Assembly (NCBI GenBank): GCA_963556195.1
Contig: OY744522.1
Span: forward strand, 34,269,443-34,333,442
Direction: 5' to 3'
DNA from: Sepiola atlantica
Taxonomy: Eukaryota > Mollusca > Cephalopoda > Sepiida > Sepiolidae
DNA: 64,000 nucleotides
In this document: positions 1 through 10,690 of the stretch, one piece after another
Layout of the letters: the number at the start of each line of letters is the position of its first letter
How positions within the stretch are numbered: position 1 is the first letter of the stretch
Program-made: the position numbers and the translations under genes
The notes under the pieces: generated by a model
Told to the model about the DNA's origin: nothing
What the model saw: only the letters and a program-made list of their open reading frames with translations
Databases searched by the model: none

Positions 1-318
1 GAAAAGAAAACTACATCGGACTATTCTCTCCTTGATACATCCATGTTATTTGGCGAAAATTCGGACTTTAACAACAACGACAAAAAAGTAAATAAAAATG
101 ATTTTATCATTTCATAACATTTTCAGGTTTTCAAATGTTCTCATTTAAATTTATTATTATATAAAATTATAGTATAAAATTTCATATTTTTTGTTAACTT
201 TTGTTTTTTTTTAATTTTTTTCTCTACTTTCTATTTTTACCCTCTCAAAATGCCGCCCCCTCAGGTGTGCCGCCCGGGGCGGCCCGCCCCCCTCGCCCCC
301 CCCCCTAGCTACGCCAGT

Positions 319-477
319 GTATATATATATATACATAATCATACGCACACACGCATATATATATATATATACATATACATAATCATACACACACATATAT
401 ATATACATATGTATATGTACATATATATATATCGATGTATAAACGTATACCTACACATATGTCTATATATATATTAA
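319..477. repeat. (TA)n/(CA)n microsatellite
   Basis: Alternating TA and CA dinucleotide runs with interruptions. The short open frames on both strands, rich in Tyr, Ile and Val, are products of this repeat and not genes. A C/G-rich stretch (about 252-305) precedes it. Confidence 0.9.
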
Positions 478-1084
478 TACATACACAGGTCTATATGCAC
501 ATATATATGCATATACACATACATACAAATTAATCCTAAAATTGCAATGTATTATGTCAAATTTATTGGATTTGAAGTACTTATATTTAAGTTAGTTATA
601 TCAAATAAAACTAAAAATCGCACTGAACAAAAAACAACAACAACAGAAACCATGACTACGAAAAGAAAAACAAAAGTACGAATTTTCTCCAATAAATGTT
701 TATAATTGGCGGCGATTGTGTCACTCGTGAGCACAAAATGCTGGCTGCAGCGAGGGCGCTTGTTTGTGGCGGCGGTTTGCTGAGAATCGATTTACACTTT
801 TACCCCCCGACACAAATATGAAAGGTCTAAACAATATTTCTTAGCTTCTTCGCTTGGAACAAAGTGCAATATTAAATTTTTTTTTAATTGAAAATTGGTT
901 CAATTACTTTCAGAGCACTGAGTTTAAAGAATTTGAAACATTTATTTTTTCAGTGGGGATATACTCAGAAGGGAAAATCCATCAACCTTCGTTCTATTTC
1001 GTATGGTAACAAAATAATAAACAACAAAAAATGTGTATGGGGGGGGGGATATATGCTAACGATTCATAATGAAGACTATTCTGT

Positions 1085-1930
1085 TTATAAATGACGGCGA
1101 TTGTGTCACGTGAGCCAAAATGCTGGCGGCGGGGGTGTGCCGGGGTGTGCCGGGGTGTAAAAGTGCTGCCGGTAATTGCGTTCAAACGATGGAAATCTCC
1201 AGTGGAACGCAAATCCCCAAAACGTTTCGGAACCATATGCAAAGGGGATACCCAAGTGCTAGATGAGGGACGAATAATCCCTAATTGGATCATGTGATTA
1301 AATTATGTGTTCGTTGCGTTTAATTTCTCACGAGAGGGGCAACAAGAATGTGACAAAACAGGGGCAGCAGCAGTAGAGCGAACAGGCTGATTTATTTCAA
1401 AATTCAAATTGATCAAATTGGGGAAATAATTTAGCAACGACTGATAAGGGTAGTAGAGACTATAAAAATACAGGACTAATAATAATAGCTTTCATACCAG
1501 TTATTGAAAATTGTACCAGTTTGCGTGTATGCATATCCACTAGCAAGTTAAAATGGTGGAGAAAGTCAGCACCTCAGATAGGGTAGGGTATATCTGCGAC
1601 AATGAAGATCCGCGTGAAGTCTCTACATGGTTACCGGTCTAACGTCAGATAAACTTGACCAAACGTAGATATGGGACAGTTGTTTACCGCCTGGAGAACC
1701 ACCAGCAAGGCTGGCGGTTTCTTTGTAAATAACTTAAGGGGCAAATACTACATGCAGCGCCCGTATCAACCAATAAGTTATATTAAGAAACAAAATCCTT
1801 TACATATAGAGAGAATAATAATTAGATAGGTTCTGGAAAGGAGATGACGTAGTCACATCTCTCGATATTCGTTTCCCCTGCCTTTGTGAAATGAAAGCAC
1901 ACGGCTTGTTTCACCGAAGCACATATAAAA
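1085..1930 (-). pseudogene. Ty3/gypsy-like pol fragment (protease to RT start), degenerate
   Basis: On the - strand, 1293 down to about 1130 encodes a peptide with LGIIRPSSSTWVSPLHMVPK, the N-terminal reverse-transcriptase block of Ty3/gypsy pol. Higher coordinates (about 1300-1930) are a decayed match to the second antisense copy at 7520-8840: shared landmarks include a stretch reading GGGGCAGCAGCAGT, then a protease-like region. Many stops and frameshifts break the frame. The RT is cut off at about 1130 by a GC-rich stretch that repeats sequence found at 700-745. It lies antisense to the SLC34 gene inside its intron. This is a dead copy. Confidence 0.75.
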
Positions 1931-2718
1931 AATTTCAGTTTTTTTTTAATCGGATCGTGTTCCTTTATTTAAAATAATAATAAGAAGAAGACAATTGTGA
2001 GTTTTCTGATAATAATCAGCGACTACTAATTCTTTTGTAAATAATATTGGGAAAAGTACTTGAATACACTATTGTGAAAATGGTGTTTATAATTTGAAAA
2101 AATAGTCGCGTATCTTTTACAATAATCCGCAGAGTCGCTAATGGGGTCAAAAAACGAACGAGAACGGGGTAAAAAAAATAAATATGCAACAAGTGAAGGT
2201 GACTTACGTCGAGAATAGATATTTTCCTACTTACCTATGACATTTGTTTGTATTTTTACGTAGTATAAATGGGTTTTTATTAGATGTAAAAAAAAATTTC
2301 TTGTTTTTTGGGCACGGATTTTTACTAAAAAAAATGGCGTCTCGGCCTTATCCTCGTTACGATACCCCCCCCCCCCAATCGCTATTTTTTTTGTCCAATG
2401 TTCGTGTGACAAAAATATTGATTTCTAATAAATAGCAGTTGGAACGGCTTAAAAATATAAACAAATGTAACAGATAAGTTGGAAAATAACTTTTATCCGG
2501 CTACAGTTACTTTTATTTGTTGTATATTTGTTTTTTGAGCGTTTTCAATCTGCAGATTATTGTAAAAGATACCCGAATAGTCTAATGCAATTTCATTATT
2601 AAAATGTATCGTCTTGCTGGTAAAATGCTTACGTGAAAAAAAAGGAAACCACATGTTACTTGTTTCCTGCGTGTGTATATAGATAGATGGCTATCTTACG
2701 ATGTATTGAACTCGGGAA

Positions 2719-3096
2719 AAATACGAAAGTGCATTTTATTTACCTCCCCAGGAGGTTAGGCACAAGGCCAGGTTTATCTTACTCCCACAAGTAAGATGTG
2801 ACCCAAGCTCGGGTCGGGAAAGTGGGGTTTGAAAAGCCAGCGCCCGAGAAGGTGAGCACTCTGGCCATTAAAAATTGCCTGAGCAGCCCCGTCGGCATTC
2901 CCCGGTAGGGGCGCCTCAGGCAGTAAGCAACAAACTTACTCCTCCCCAAAGATAGGAGGCAAAGCCTGGGAGGGTGGACCTCCTAGAACTGCACAGGACA
3001 GACCCATAGACTGGCGTAAATCAAGCCCCGAAGGCCAAGACGATACCAGTTTATGGTGCGTATCGATGATACGACATTAAATACGAAAGTGCATTT
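2719..3096. mobile_element. 342-bp GC-rich retroposon-like insert with 18-bp target site duplication
   Basis: The 18-mer AAATACGAAAGTGCATTT occurs at 2719-2736 and again at 3079-3096. The 342 bp between them are clearly more GC-rich than the flanks and have no recognisable coding sequence. The insert ends in ...GATGATACGACATT without an A tail. A long perfect target duplication without terminal inverted repeats suggests target-primed insertion, as for a SINE or a LINE 3' fragment. I could not find convincing tRNA A and B boxes. The family is unknown to me. Confidence 0.7.
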
Positions 3097-3582
3097 CATA
3101 TTAGCAGGAAAGTTTAAATTATTACAAATCTATGCCAGCATTGGGATTAGTTTGCTGATATGCTTATTCCGGTGTATTCCGGAATGTAGAAATGTTGTTT
3201 CTGGAAGGTCGACGTAATTTAATGTATAAATCTAAATAAATATACTTTTTGCTTTGTACAAGTTGACTACTGTGATTATAAAAAGAATGAAGTGTAAAAC
3301 AAATTAATCGGATAAGTTTAGCGATGCAGAAATATAAATTATAAGTGATCAGCTGATGCTGGTTATCAGGGAATGAGAATGTCTTGTATTCTGGAATAAC
3401 CGGTGCTTTTATAAGTAGTACCCCATGAACAAATAGCACACGGTGTAATTGGTGGCGGTGATAGTAGAAAAATAGGTTCTGTTATAGATGACGCGCCTGA
3501 TTTCCGTGACTTCGCGTCGGCAACAATCGGGCAGGTCGCTGAAACGCCTGAGAGTTGCCGAGACGAAAACGCCAAGCGTTAT

Positions 3583-4078
3583 TGGAAGACTTGAAGGCGA
3601 TAATATAAGACGAATGAATTCAAAGAAAAAAAACATAGATAAAAAGATAAAAACCGAACAAACTGTACGGTGGGGGGATCAAATGAACCATGTTCAATCA
3701 AATGTGTAGAAAGAAAAATTTTTTGGAGGGGGGGGATTTTGTCAATGTTTTCTTTTTCATTTGTTTCGCTGTTTTTCTTTTTTTTCTTGCTAACATAAAA
3801 CAAAGAAAGAAAAAAAAATGGGTTAGGTTTATAGGTTAAAGTTAGGGTTAGGGTTTAGGGTTAGGGTTAAGGTTTAGGCTCCCGTTAGGGTTAGGGCTCC
3901 CGTTCTTAGCGATAGCCAAGCCCTGCATTAAAACTGCCAAGCTCTAACTGGAAGACTGACAGACGCTAATACAAGACGAAAGAAAAAAATACATAGATTA
4001 AAATCATCTTTTTTTTTTGTGTGAAAATAATGTTTTTTGTGTGTGTGGGGGGGGGTAAAATTTTGTCAATGTTTTTAT
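3583..4078. repeat. Direct duplication flanking a telomere-like TTAGGG patch
   Basis: Bases 3819-3898 hold degenerate TTAGGG/TTTAGGG units, including GGGTTAGGGTTTAGGGTTAGG-like runs. Both sides carry related sequence in the same orientation: GGAAGACT...AAGACGAA...CATAGAT at about 3583 and 3950, and a G tract followed by ATTTTGTCAATGTTTT at about 3727 and 4045. So the patch sits in a diverged direct duplication with a period of about 320-370 bp. There is no coding capacity. It may be telomere-repair DNA, or simply TTAGGG-like units inside a larger tandem repeat. Confidence 0.65.
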
Positions 4079-4548
4079 AAGATAAAAGAAAGAAAAAATG
4101 ATATTATTTCGTCAGCGCTCGGGCGTTTCCGCGACCTGTGTGGTTTAGTCGCAAATTGAGTTATCCCCCTTTTGCAAGTTGGCTGTTTGGAGTCTCTGAT
4201 CAAGTCTACAAGTGTCCCGAGTCGACGCTTGATAAGCATCTCAGCTGCTCCTTTGGTCCTGATATGTTTAGATTTTCTTTTTGTTCTTTTCTCGGGAAAC
4301 CAGTAAATTCTTAAAGAAAAAAACATTAAACTAGATTTTATCTTTAAACTTTATTTTGTTTAGTCTACTAGGTGAAGATCAAATACCTTAACTAGAAGTT
4401 GTTTCTGGGTTATCTCCATAGGAAAGTAGTGCGAGGGGTCTTGTGAAGTCATATCTTTGAGAATGGATTCTCACATGCGACATAGTTTTAGTTACAGACT
4501 AACCACAAATCTCTATCATTAATTAAAGCTTTGTTCATTTATTTTCAG

Positions 4549-5489
4549 GTGGTTACCTGTTCGAACCGCTTGCCGATAAATGGAGCGACTGGGGCATCGG
4601 CATCCTGATGCTGTTCTTCTCCCTTTTCATCCTCTGCCTTTGCCTAATGTTCATCGTCAAACTCCTGCACTCTTTGCTGAAAGGCAGCATCGCCAAAATC
4701 ATTCGGAAGGTTGTCAACAATGACTTTCCTGGGTGTTGCGCCTATTTCACCGGCTACGTCGCCATACTCATCGGGGCAGGGCTGACCATGTTGGTCCAGA
4801 GTAGTTCCATCTTCACCTCCTCAATAACACCGCTTGTTGGTCTCGGTATAATCACCTTGGATCGTATGTATCCCTTAACGCTCGGATCCAACATCGGAAC
4901 AACTACGACTGGACTATTAGCAGCCATTGTTCAAGAGAATAATCTGCGAGAGTCTTTGCAAGTTGCCATATGCCATCTGTTTTTTAACCTGAGTGGCATT
5001 ATGTTATTCTATCCGATACCGTTCATGCGCTTCCCTATTTCCATGGCGAAATTCCTTGGAACGACCACTGCAAAATATCGATGGTTTGCTGTGGTGTATT
5101 TATTCTTGATGTTCTTTGTGTTTCCAGCAATTATTCTTGGTCTGTCAATCCCGGCTTGGTATGTCATGGCGGCGGTCCTCATACCGATCATAATTTTGAT
5201 AATAATCATCAGCATCATTAAAGTCTTACAAGCGAAGCGTCCACAAGCTCTTCCGACCAAACTACAAAACTGGAAATTTCTACCGGAATGGATGCGTTCG
5301 CTGAGACCCATCGACAATTTCTTCCAGAACATTTACCGATGTTCGTTATGCGGCAGAAAACAAAATCTCGATCTGCAAAAACAGAAACAAATAGAAACAG
5401 GACTGCAGAAAAAGAACAACATTTCCACCGTGAATGGTAAATACAACCCCGCATTTTCTGAGAAAATGACCAACGATACGCCCGTGTAA
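4549..5489 (+). CDS. SLC34A: Sodium/phosphate cotransporter, SLC34 (NaPi-II) family, terminal coding exon
   Basis: This exon encodes the last 312 residues of a type II Na+/Pi cotransporter, a plasma-membrane protein that imports phosphate with sodium. It starts after an AG acceptor at 4547-4548 with two bases of a split codon and ends at TAA 5487-5489. Visible family features are a hydrophobic helix (about 4602-4665), then LLKGSIAKI. The second family-defining QSSS motif begins at about 4797 (VQSSSIFTSSITPLVGLG) and is followed by YPLTLGSNIGTTTTGLLAAI. Then come CHLFFNLSGIMLFYPIPFMR, TAKYRWFAVVYL and more membrane helices. The tail is cytoplasmic, polar and lysine/glutamine-rich. The C-terminus, Thr-Pro-Val, fits a class I PDZ ligand, which is interesting because mammalian NaPi-IIa uses a C-terminal PDZ motif. 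The first QSSS repeat must lie in upstream exons outside the window. The frame is intact. The family is very secure; the paralogue cannot be assigned. Confidence 0.95.
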
Positions 5490-5640
5490 ATTGCGTGGCT
5501 ATATCGAGTTCAAGTGTATAACATCGTACTCCAACCATTGAAAAAGTACAAGTGTATACATAAATATAAAGAAGTTAGTGAAAGGAAATTAATATTTCAG
5601 ACAAAATAGAATGCTTAGTATATGGAATGAATGGTTAAAC

Positions 5641-5704
<64 letters not shown>

Positions 5705-6012
5705 GTGTGTGTGTGTGTGTGAAAAATGACAAACGGAAAACAAAAAGTGCAGAAGAAAACATATATCAACACCACTTAATGTCTTCTCATATGGTCCAAT
5801 CAGATCATCCTTCCCTCATCCCATGTATGTGCCTTCAAAATAAAATTATTTTCATATCTTCATTTCTGAAGACGTTCTCCAACAGAACGAAACCGGTCAA
5901 AATCTCTTGTTTTTGTTTTTCTCCTGCACTTTAACTTGTTTTCCGTTTGTCATTTTTCACACATTTTGTCCACCACGACATTTCTTTTTCATGAATTATC
6001 GTGTACCTTTCC

Positions 6013-6084
<72 letters not shown>

Positions 6085-6095
6085 GGAAAGGTACA

Positions 6096-6146
<51 letters not shown>

Positions 6147-6150
6147 CAGG
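5641..6150. mobile_element. Nested inverted repeats (hairpin elements) with (TA)n tracts
   Basis: Two hairpins are visible. Bases 5716-5760 (starting GTGTGAAAAATGACAAACGG) are repeated in reverse complement at about 5915-5962. Then TATCGTGTACCTTTCCCC (5997-6014) is repeated in reverse complement at 6083-6100, with a (TA)n tract between and another after it. Open frames here are TA-repeat artefacts. It resembles foldback or MITE-type insertions that carry or seeded microsatellites. It lies downstream of the SLC34 stop, and the AATAAA near 5840 could serve as a polyadenylation signal. Confidence 0.7.
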
Positions 6151-6873
6151 ATTTTTTAAAGCCAAAAAACAAGATTTTTATTTATATATTAAAATAAATA
6201 TTTATTTATTTTAAGGTCTTAAGACTTTCGGTGAATAAAATCACCATTATCAAAAGTAAATATGCATTTAATATTTTTTCTTTTTCCTTCTTAGTCTTTC
6301 ATGTCCGATCCATATTGTCACAGGCGCGTAAGATTCTGCGTGGTGTGGTTATCACGGCTGAGGTTTTTGAATGTCTAGTTCTGTGTGTGAGATCACGTTG
6401 GCACGTGTTTTTGAATATAAAAGAGAGATTCGCACTTTGAAAACGTTAATGTATTTGCATATAAAGATTTTTTTAAACGTTCAACTCCAACTGACTGTCA
6501 GCCCCATAAAAACAAACTGCCTGTGTCATGTGCAGACGGCCAGGTCTCCCCATCCCCATCCCCTTACCATGGAATCTTTTTCTCCTGTTTGGAAATCTTG
6601 GATTTTAGTCTTACTCAGTGGTCACCATTCGACCACCCAGAAGCTGACTGCTGGAGATATCCACTAGAGATAACTGCAAGACAGTCAACTCAAGGGGGTT
6701 TATCATGGAACCTATCTAGGAATATTGCTTTTCTCAAGTGGGTCAGTCTCAGTATGTTTCCCTGTTTTTATGAAGCACTTATTTTATTTCAAAGAGAAAT
6801 AAGATTCAATTTTCCCCTGTGGTTCCCCTTTTTCCTTTATACGAGCATCTATCACATGCAACGTCTGCCATTT
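6151..6873. other. Intergenic stretch, nothing recognised
   Basis: Open frames of up to 135 codons occur but show no family resemblance, no codon pattern and no start context. I see no gene here. Confidence 0.5.
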
Positions 6874-7490
6874 GCATGCACCACTAAAACATGCAGCAGA
6901 ATGCATGCACCACTAAAACATGCAGCATAATGCATGCACCACAAAAACATGCAGCAGAATGCATGCACAACTAAAACATGCAGCATAAGGCATGCACCAC
7001 TAAAACATGCAGCATAATGCATGCACCACTAAAACATGCAGCATAGTGCATGCACCACTAAAACATGCAGCATAGTGCATGCACCACTAAAACATGCAGC
7101 ATAGTGCATGCACCATGAAAACATGCACCACTAAAACATGCACCATTAAAACATGCAGCATAGTGCATGCACCACTAAAACATGCAGCATAGTGCATGCA
7201 CCACTAAAACATGCAGCATAGTGCATGCACCACTAAAACATGCAGCATAGTGCATGCACCACGAAAACATGCAGCATAATACATGCACCACTAAAACATG
7301 CAGCATAGTGCATGCACCACTAAAACATGCACCACTAAAACATGCAGCATAGTGCATGCACCACTAAAACATGCACCATTAAAACATGCAGCATAGTGCA
7401 TGCACCACTAAAACATGCAGCATAATGCATGCACTACTAAAACATGCAGCATAATGCATGCACCACTAAAACATGCAGCATAGTGCATGC
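6874..7490. repeat. 29-bp minisatellite, about 21 units
   Basis: Tandem units of about 29 bp run from 6874 to 7490. The unit is GCATGCACCACTAAAACATG followed by CAGCATAGT or CAGCATAAT. Some units are shortened to about half. The frequent segment CATGCAGCATAGTGCATG is an imperfect palindrome. The cysteine/histidine-rich open frame on the - strand is a repeat artefact. The array abuts the truncated end of the antisense gypsy fragment. Confidence 0.95.
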
Positions 7491-7519
7491 TTATAACAGT
7501 AGTTTTAGGATTAACCGGT

Positions 7520-8840
7520 ATTTGGTTGTAAGCCTTTACAAGATCTTATTTTTCAAAAAATTTTTACAACCGTGCAAAGATGAAGTGCAATCTTGAATAT
7601 GGAGGATAGGGTAACGATCGGGAACAATAGTTGAGTTCAGCCAACGGAAATCTTCGGTAGGATGCCAATTCCCAGAACGCTTCATAACCATATGCAAAGG
7701 GGATGCCCAAGTGTTAGATGAGGGACGAATAATACCTAGCTGTAGCATGTGATTAAATTTATGCCTAGCCATCTTTAACTTTTCCGTGGAGAGGCGACGA
7801 GGACGTGAAAAAACAGGGGCAGCAGCAGTTTCAATAAAATGCGCAGTACAATGAGCAGGTTTGTTTATTTCAAAATTTAAATTTGTTAGATTTGGAAACG
7901 CAGAAGCTACGAAAAATACAGGACTAGTAAGCAGCTCAGAAGCTTTTCTGTCAGATAATAATGATAGTGTAAGAAAATCTGCACCTGCAATTATAAAGAT
8001 CCATGTGAAATCACTGCATAGTTGCAAGTCTAAAGATCGTGCAACTTGGCCAAACGTGGGTATCGGAGAACGGTTTACAGCCTGAAATACAACAGTTGAA
8101 GTACGAGGTTTCTCTTTGAAAACTTTTAGAGGCCAAATGCTACATGTATGCACCAATGTCAACCAACAAGTGATACTGAGAAACGAAATCCTTTACGGAT
8201 AACACACGACTGATGGATAGGTGATGGGGAGGAAGAGCCGTGCTCCCTTCTCCCATTTCCCTGGTTCTTTGGAATGTATGCACAGGGTTTGCTGCACCGA
8301 CGGGCTCAATCGTCGAAGCGCCTGTGGTATATGCAAAATTTGTGGGGATCAGTATTATAATGTGCAGGAAAAGATGATTGACGACAGTGTTGACGCATAG
8401 GTGACTTGCCTCTAGATAACACCAATGTCTCTATCTCCCTTGCCAGTTGCTCGATAGCCTTTTACATAATCAGGGTAAGAGGTTGATTTAGCAGCCACAG
8501 CTGAAATTCGCCACCAGACTTTGTCCCGTCAAGGATGTAAGCTGTTCAGCCGTACCCGTTTGCATCATGGGACGAGTATTGCCTGTACAGTAGATGGTAG
8601 TCGGGATACAAATAATTGTCTCAATAATCTTCTATCTACTGGTGTGCTCTCAGGCGAATGAGCTAACTGGGCAAGCGATCTTCGAGTAACTCATCGTTTA
8701 CAAGTGTTTGAAAGCGACAATCAATGGAAAGAGATATGCGATGAAGTACTTCACTCTTCACGCTATCATTAGAAGCCAGACTGAGGGTCTGTGAAAAGAA
8801 TTAGATGCTGTTCTGAAGGGCATCAATTTAGCTATAAAAT
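7520..8840 (-). pseudogene. Ty3/gypsy-like gag-protease-RT fragment, degenerate
   Basis: On the - strand, the region 8162 to 7536 reads as a protease-to-RT segment. FIETAAAPVFSRPRRLSTEK is followed by the RT entry block LGIIRPSSNTWASPLHMVMK, then the peptide DRYPILHIQD, as in Ty3/gypsy pol. Upstream (8170-8340) there is LLVDIG, the remnant of the aspartic-protease DTG motif with Thr replaced. Beyond that (to about 8840) is a decayed gag-like stretch. Stops and frameshifts separate the parts. The RT is cut off about 40 bp before the 29-bp minisatellite. It belongs to the same family as the fragment at 1085-1930. Confidence 0.85.
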
Positions 8841-8879
8841 GGGGATTGAGAGAGATTTCTTTTGTTTTCAAGTATTTTA

Positions 8880-9521
8880 CAGCCTTTTTTACTTCGCTTA
8901 ATTGCAGGGTTGGTTGAGTGTATTTATGTCAGCGAGTTCATCGGTGCACATTTCATTGAAGTACTTGTAAAAAAAGCACAAGGATGCAACATTGCGACGA
9001 TGGGACATAGTGAGGTGGATAGTGAGGGACCTATTAGAGACTCTTTTTTTGGACCTTGTCTAAGAGGGAGAGACTAGTGGATGGGGTACCAGCCCAGATG
9101 TGGCAACAATAATCCATGCATGGGTGGATGGTGATTTTGTAGAGATATAGGATAATGTCAGGTGTGAGAACTTTTCTAGCACTGTAGAGGGAGCCCAGTT
9201 TCTTTGCAGCAGCCTTGGCAATGTCTTCTATGTATTTGTTCCAATTCATGTTACCTGTGAATGTTAGACCAAGGAGTTTAAACGTTGGACTCTCAGGTAG
9301 GGTGCTATTTGCCATGGCAATCGGTGGTTGGAGAGGTTTCTTGTAGTTGTTGAAAGGAAAGAGCTTTGTCTTAGCAACATTAAAATTGTTGAAATGTTAA
9401 CTCTCGGTTTTGTTAATAGGATTGCCAGATTGTAATTGGGACTCGACAAAGGTAAATACGATTTTGTGACGCTTTTCCTAGATTCGCTGATGAAGGAGAT
9501 AGCTGAAGAGTGATGAATCAA
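8880..9521 (-). pseudogene. CR1/Jockey-like LINE, C-terminal RT-domain fragment
   Basis: The - strand frame 9315-9034 carries LLGLTFTGNMNWNKYIEDIA, AAKKLGSLYSARKVL and PCMDYCCHIWAG. These match the conserved region after the RT core of CR1/Jockey-type non-LTR retrotransposons (thumb region and downstream). Sequence up to about 9521 continues the element upstream in a shifted frame (FISESRK, FNNYKK-like), and a decayed tail runs to about 8880. There are several frameshifts. The same family recurs at 31491-31920 and at 62200-64000. It is inactive. Confidence 0.85.
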
Positions 9522-10470
9522 ATTTAAGCCTAAGGGTTTTTTACCGGGCTCCGAATGGTCTTGCTAAATCAAGTGATCTAAACTTCTGTAAAGTTCATAT
9601 ATAAAAATATATTAAGAGAGAATGGTAGTTTGCTTGAAGCGTTGCTGGGAATTGTAAATGTATTAAGAAGGCTGAAGGCGATGCAGAGAGCCGAATTGAT
9701 GAGAAGTTGAAAATTACAAAAATAATCAATCGAAGGAGAGGACATACAACTATCTATTTATTTTTCTTTTCAATTTTACATAAACAGCAAGTATGGAGTT
9801 AGCTGTGTGTGATGTCCAGATGATGATTATAAATCATTTGATATTTCGTGAAAATCTTCATCTTGTCAAAAATGGACACAAAAGAAAAGTTTGACTGTGT
9901 GGAATTCACTAAGATGGATGCCAGAAAGTAGAAAAGAAAACAGGTCAGATGGGGATGGGTACGCTGCAGCAAATAATAAATCAATAAATTTTAATATTAT
10001 ATCCTACACATAGATATGGTGTTCAAAAAGAAGTGTGTAATATAAAATTAATTATATTGTCAGTAAGCAACTGTTTGTTATAATAATATAATTTTATTTA
10101 TATACTTTATTTGTTTGTTTTTTTTAATATAAAATCTTATATTTTTTATTGAATTTTCTTTTGATTATCATATATTCAAGTAATAATATTAATTGTAGGT
10201 TTTCTTAAATTAAATTATAGAATTAATGAAATGTGTGTACTAATTATAAGCATTTATAACCTACATCTAAGGTTTACGTAGGTAAAACTAATTAGATTAA
10301 AGTTTTAACCGTGAAACAATAAAAGGTGCAAGGGAGATAACTCTGACTGAGACTTGATTAGATCGTATCTGAGAATTAATTCATAGATTCAGTTGATAAA
10401 AGTGTATGCATCATTGTACTTCAACGAGCACACACTTAAGGCAATTTATATTTATTTAGAACTTTATTTG

Positions 10471-10475
<5 letters not shown>
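9522..10475. other. AT-rich intergenic DNA, nothing recognised
   Basis: Very AT-rich. I see no coding or repeat structure apart from A/T runs. Confidence 0.5.
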
Positions 10476-10512
<37 letters not shown>

Positions 10513-10690
10513 GATAATTTATTTCATTTTGACTACAAAATTGATTTTGTTTCACGGGAGCAGTTTGAAGGGCTCATGATCCTCAGGTCTTGTTATTTCA
10601 AGACCTGAGGATCGGGAGTCCCTCAAACTGGTCTCGTGAAACAAAATCAATTTTGTAGTAAAAGTGAAATAAATTATTATTTATATTTAT
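10476..10690. mobile_element. Foldback/MITE-like palindrome next to a (TA)n tract
   Basis: Bases about 10509-10592 and 10599-10682 are near-perfect reverse complements around a 6-base loop (TTATTT). The centre of the stem reads CCTCAGGTCTTG / CAAGACCTGAGG, and the arm contains CAAAATTGATTTTGTTTCAC. A (TA)n run precedes it. It has no coding capacity. The arms differ at several positions, so it is a real insertion and not an assembly reflection. Interpreted as a foldback element. Confidence 0.8.

Larger units (their letters stand above)
1..4548 (+). other. Last intron of the SLC34-family gene (5' part outside window)
   Basis: The bases before 4549 end in a pyrimidine-rich tract and CAG, directly followed by in-frame SLC34 coding sequence that starts with two bases of a split codon. 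So this stretch is intronic or further upstream. I found no other SLC34 exon in it. It holds a microsatellite near 320-520, a short direct repeat (about 700-745 and 1090-1136), an antisense Ty3/gypsy fragment, a 342-bp retroposon-like insert and a telomere-like patch, each listed separately. Nothing else is recognisable in 1940-2710, 3100-3480 or 4130-4540. Confidence 0.75.

Noticed and set aside
6874..7490. CRISPR-like or zinc-finger-coding repeat
   Set aside because: No unique spacers, and the Cys/His-rich frame lacks finger spacing; simple tandem repeat.
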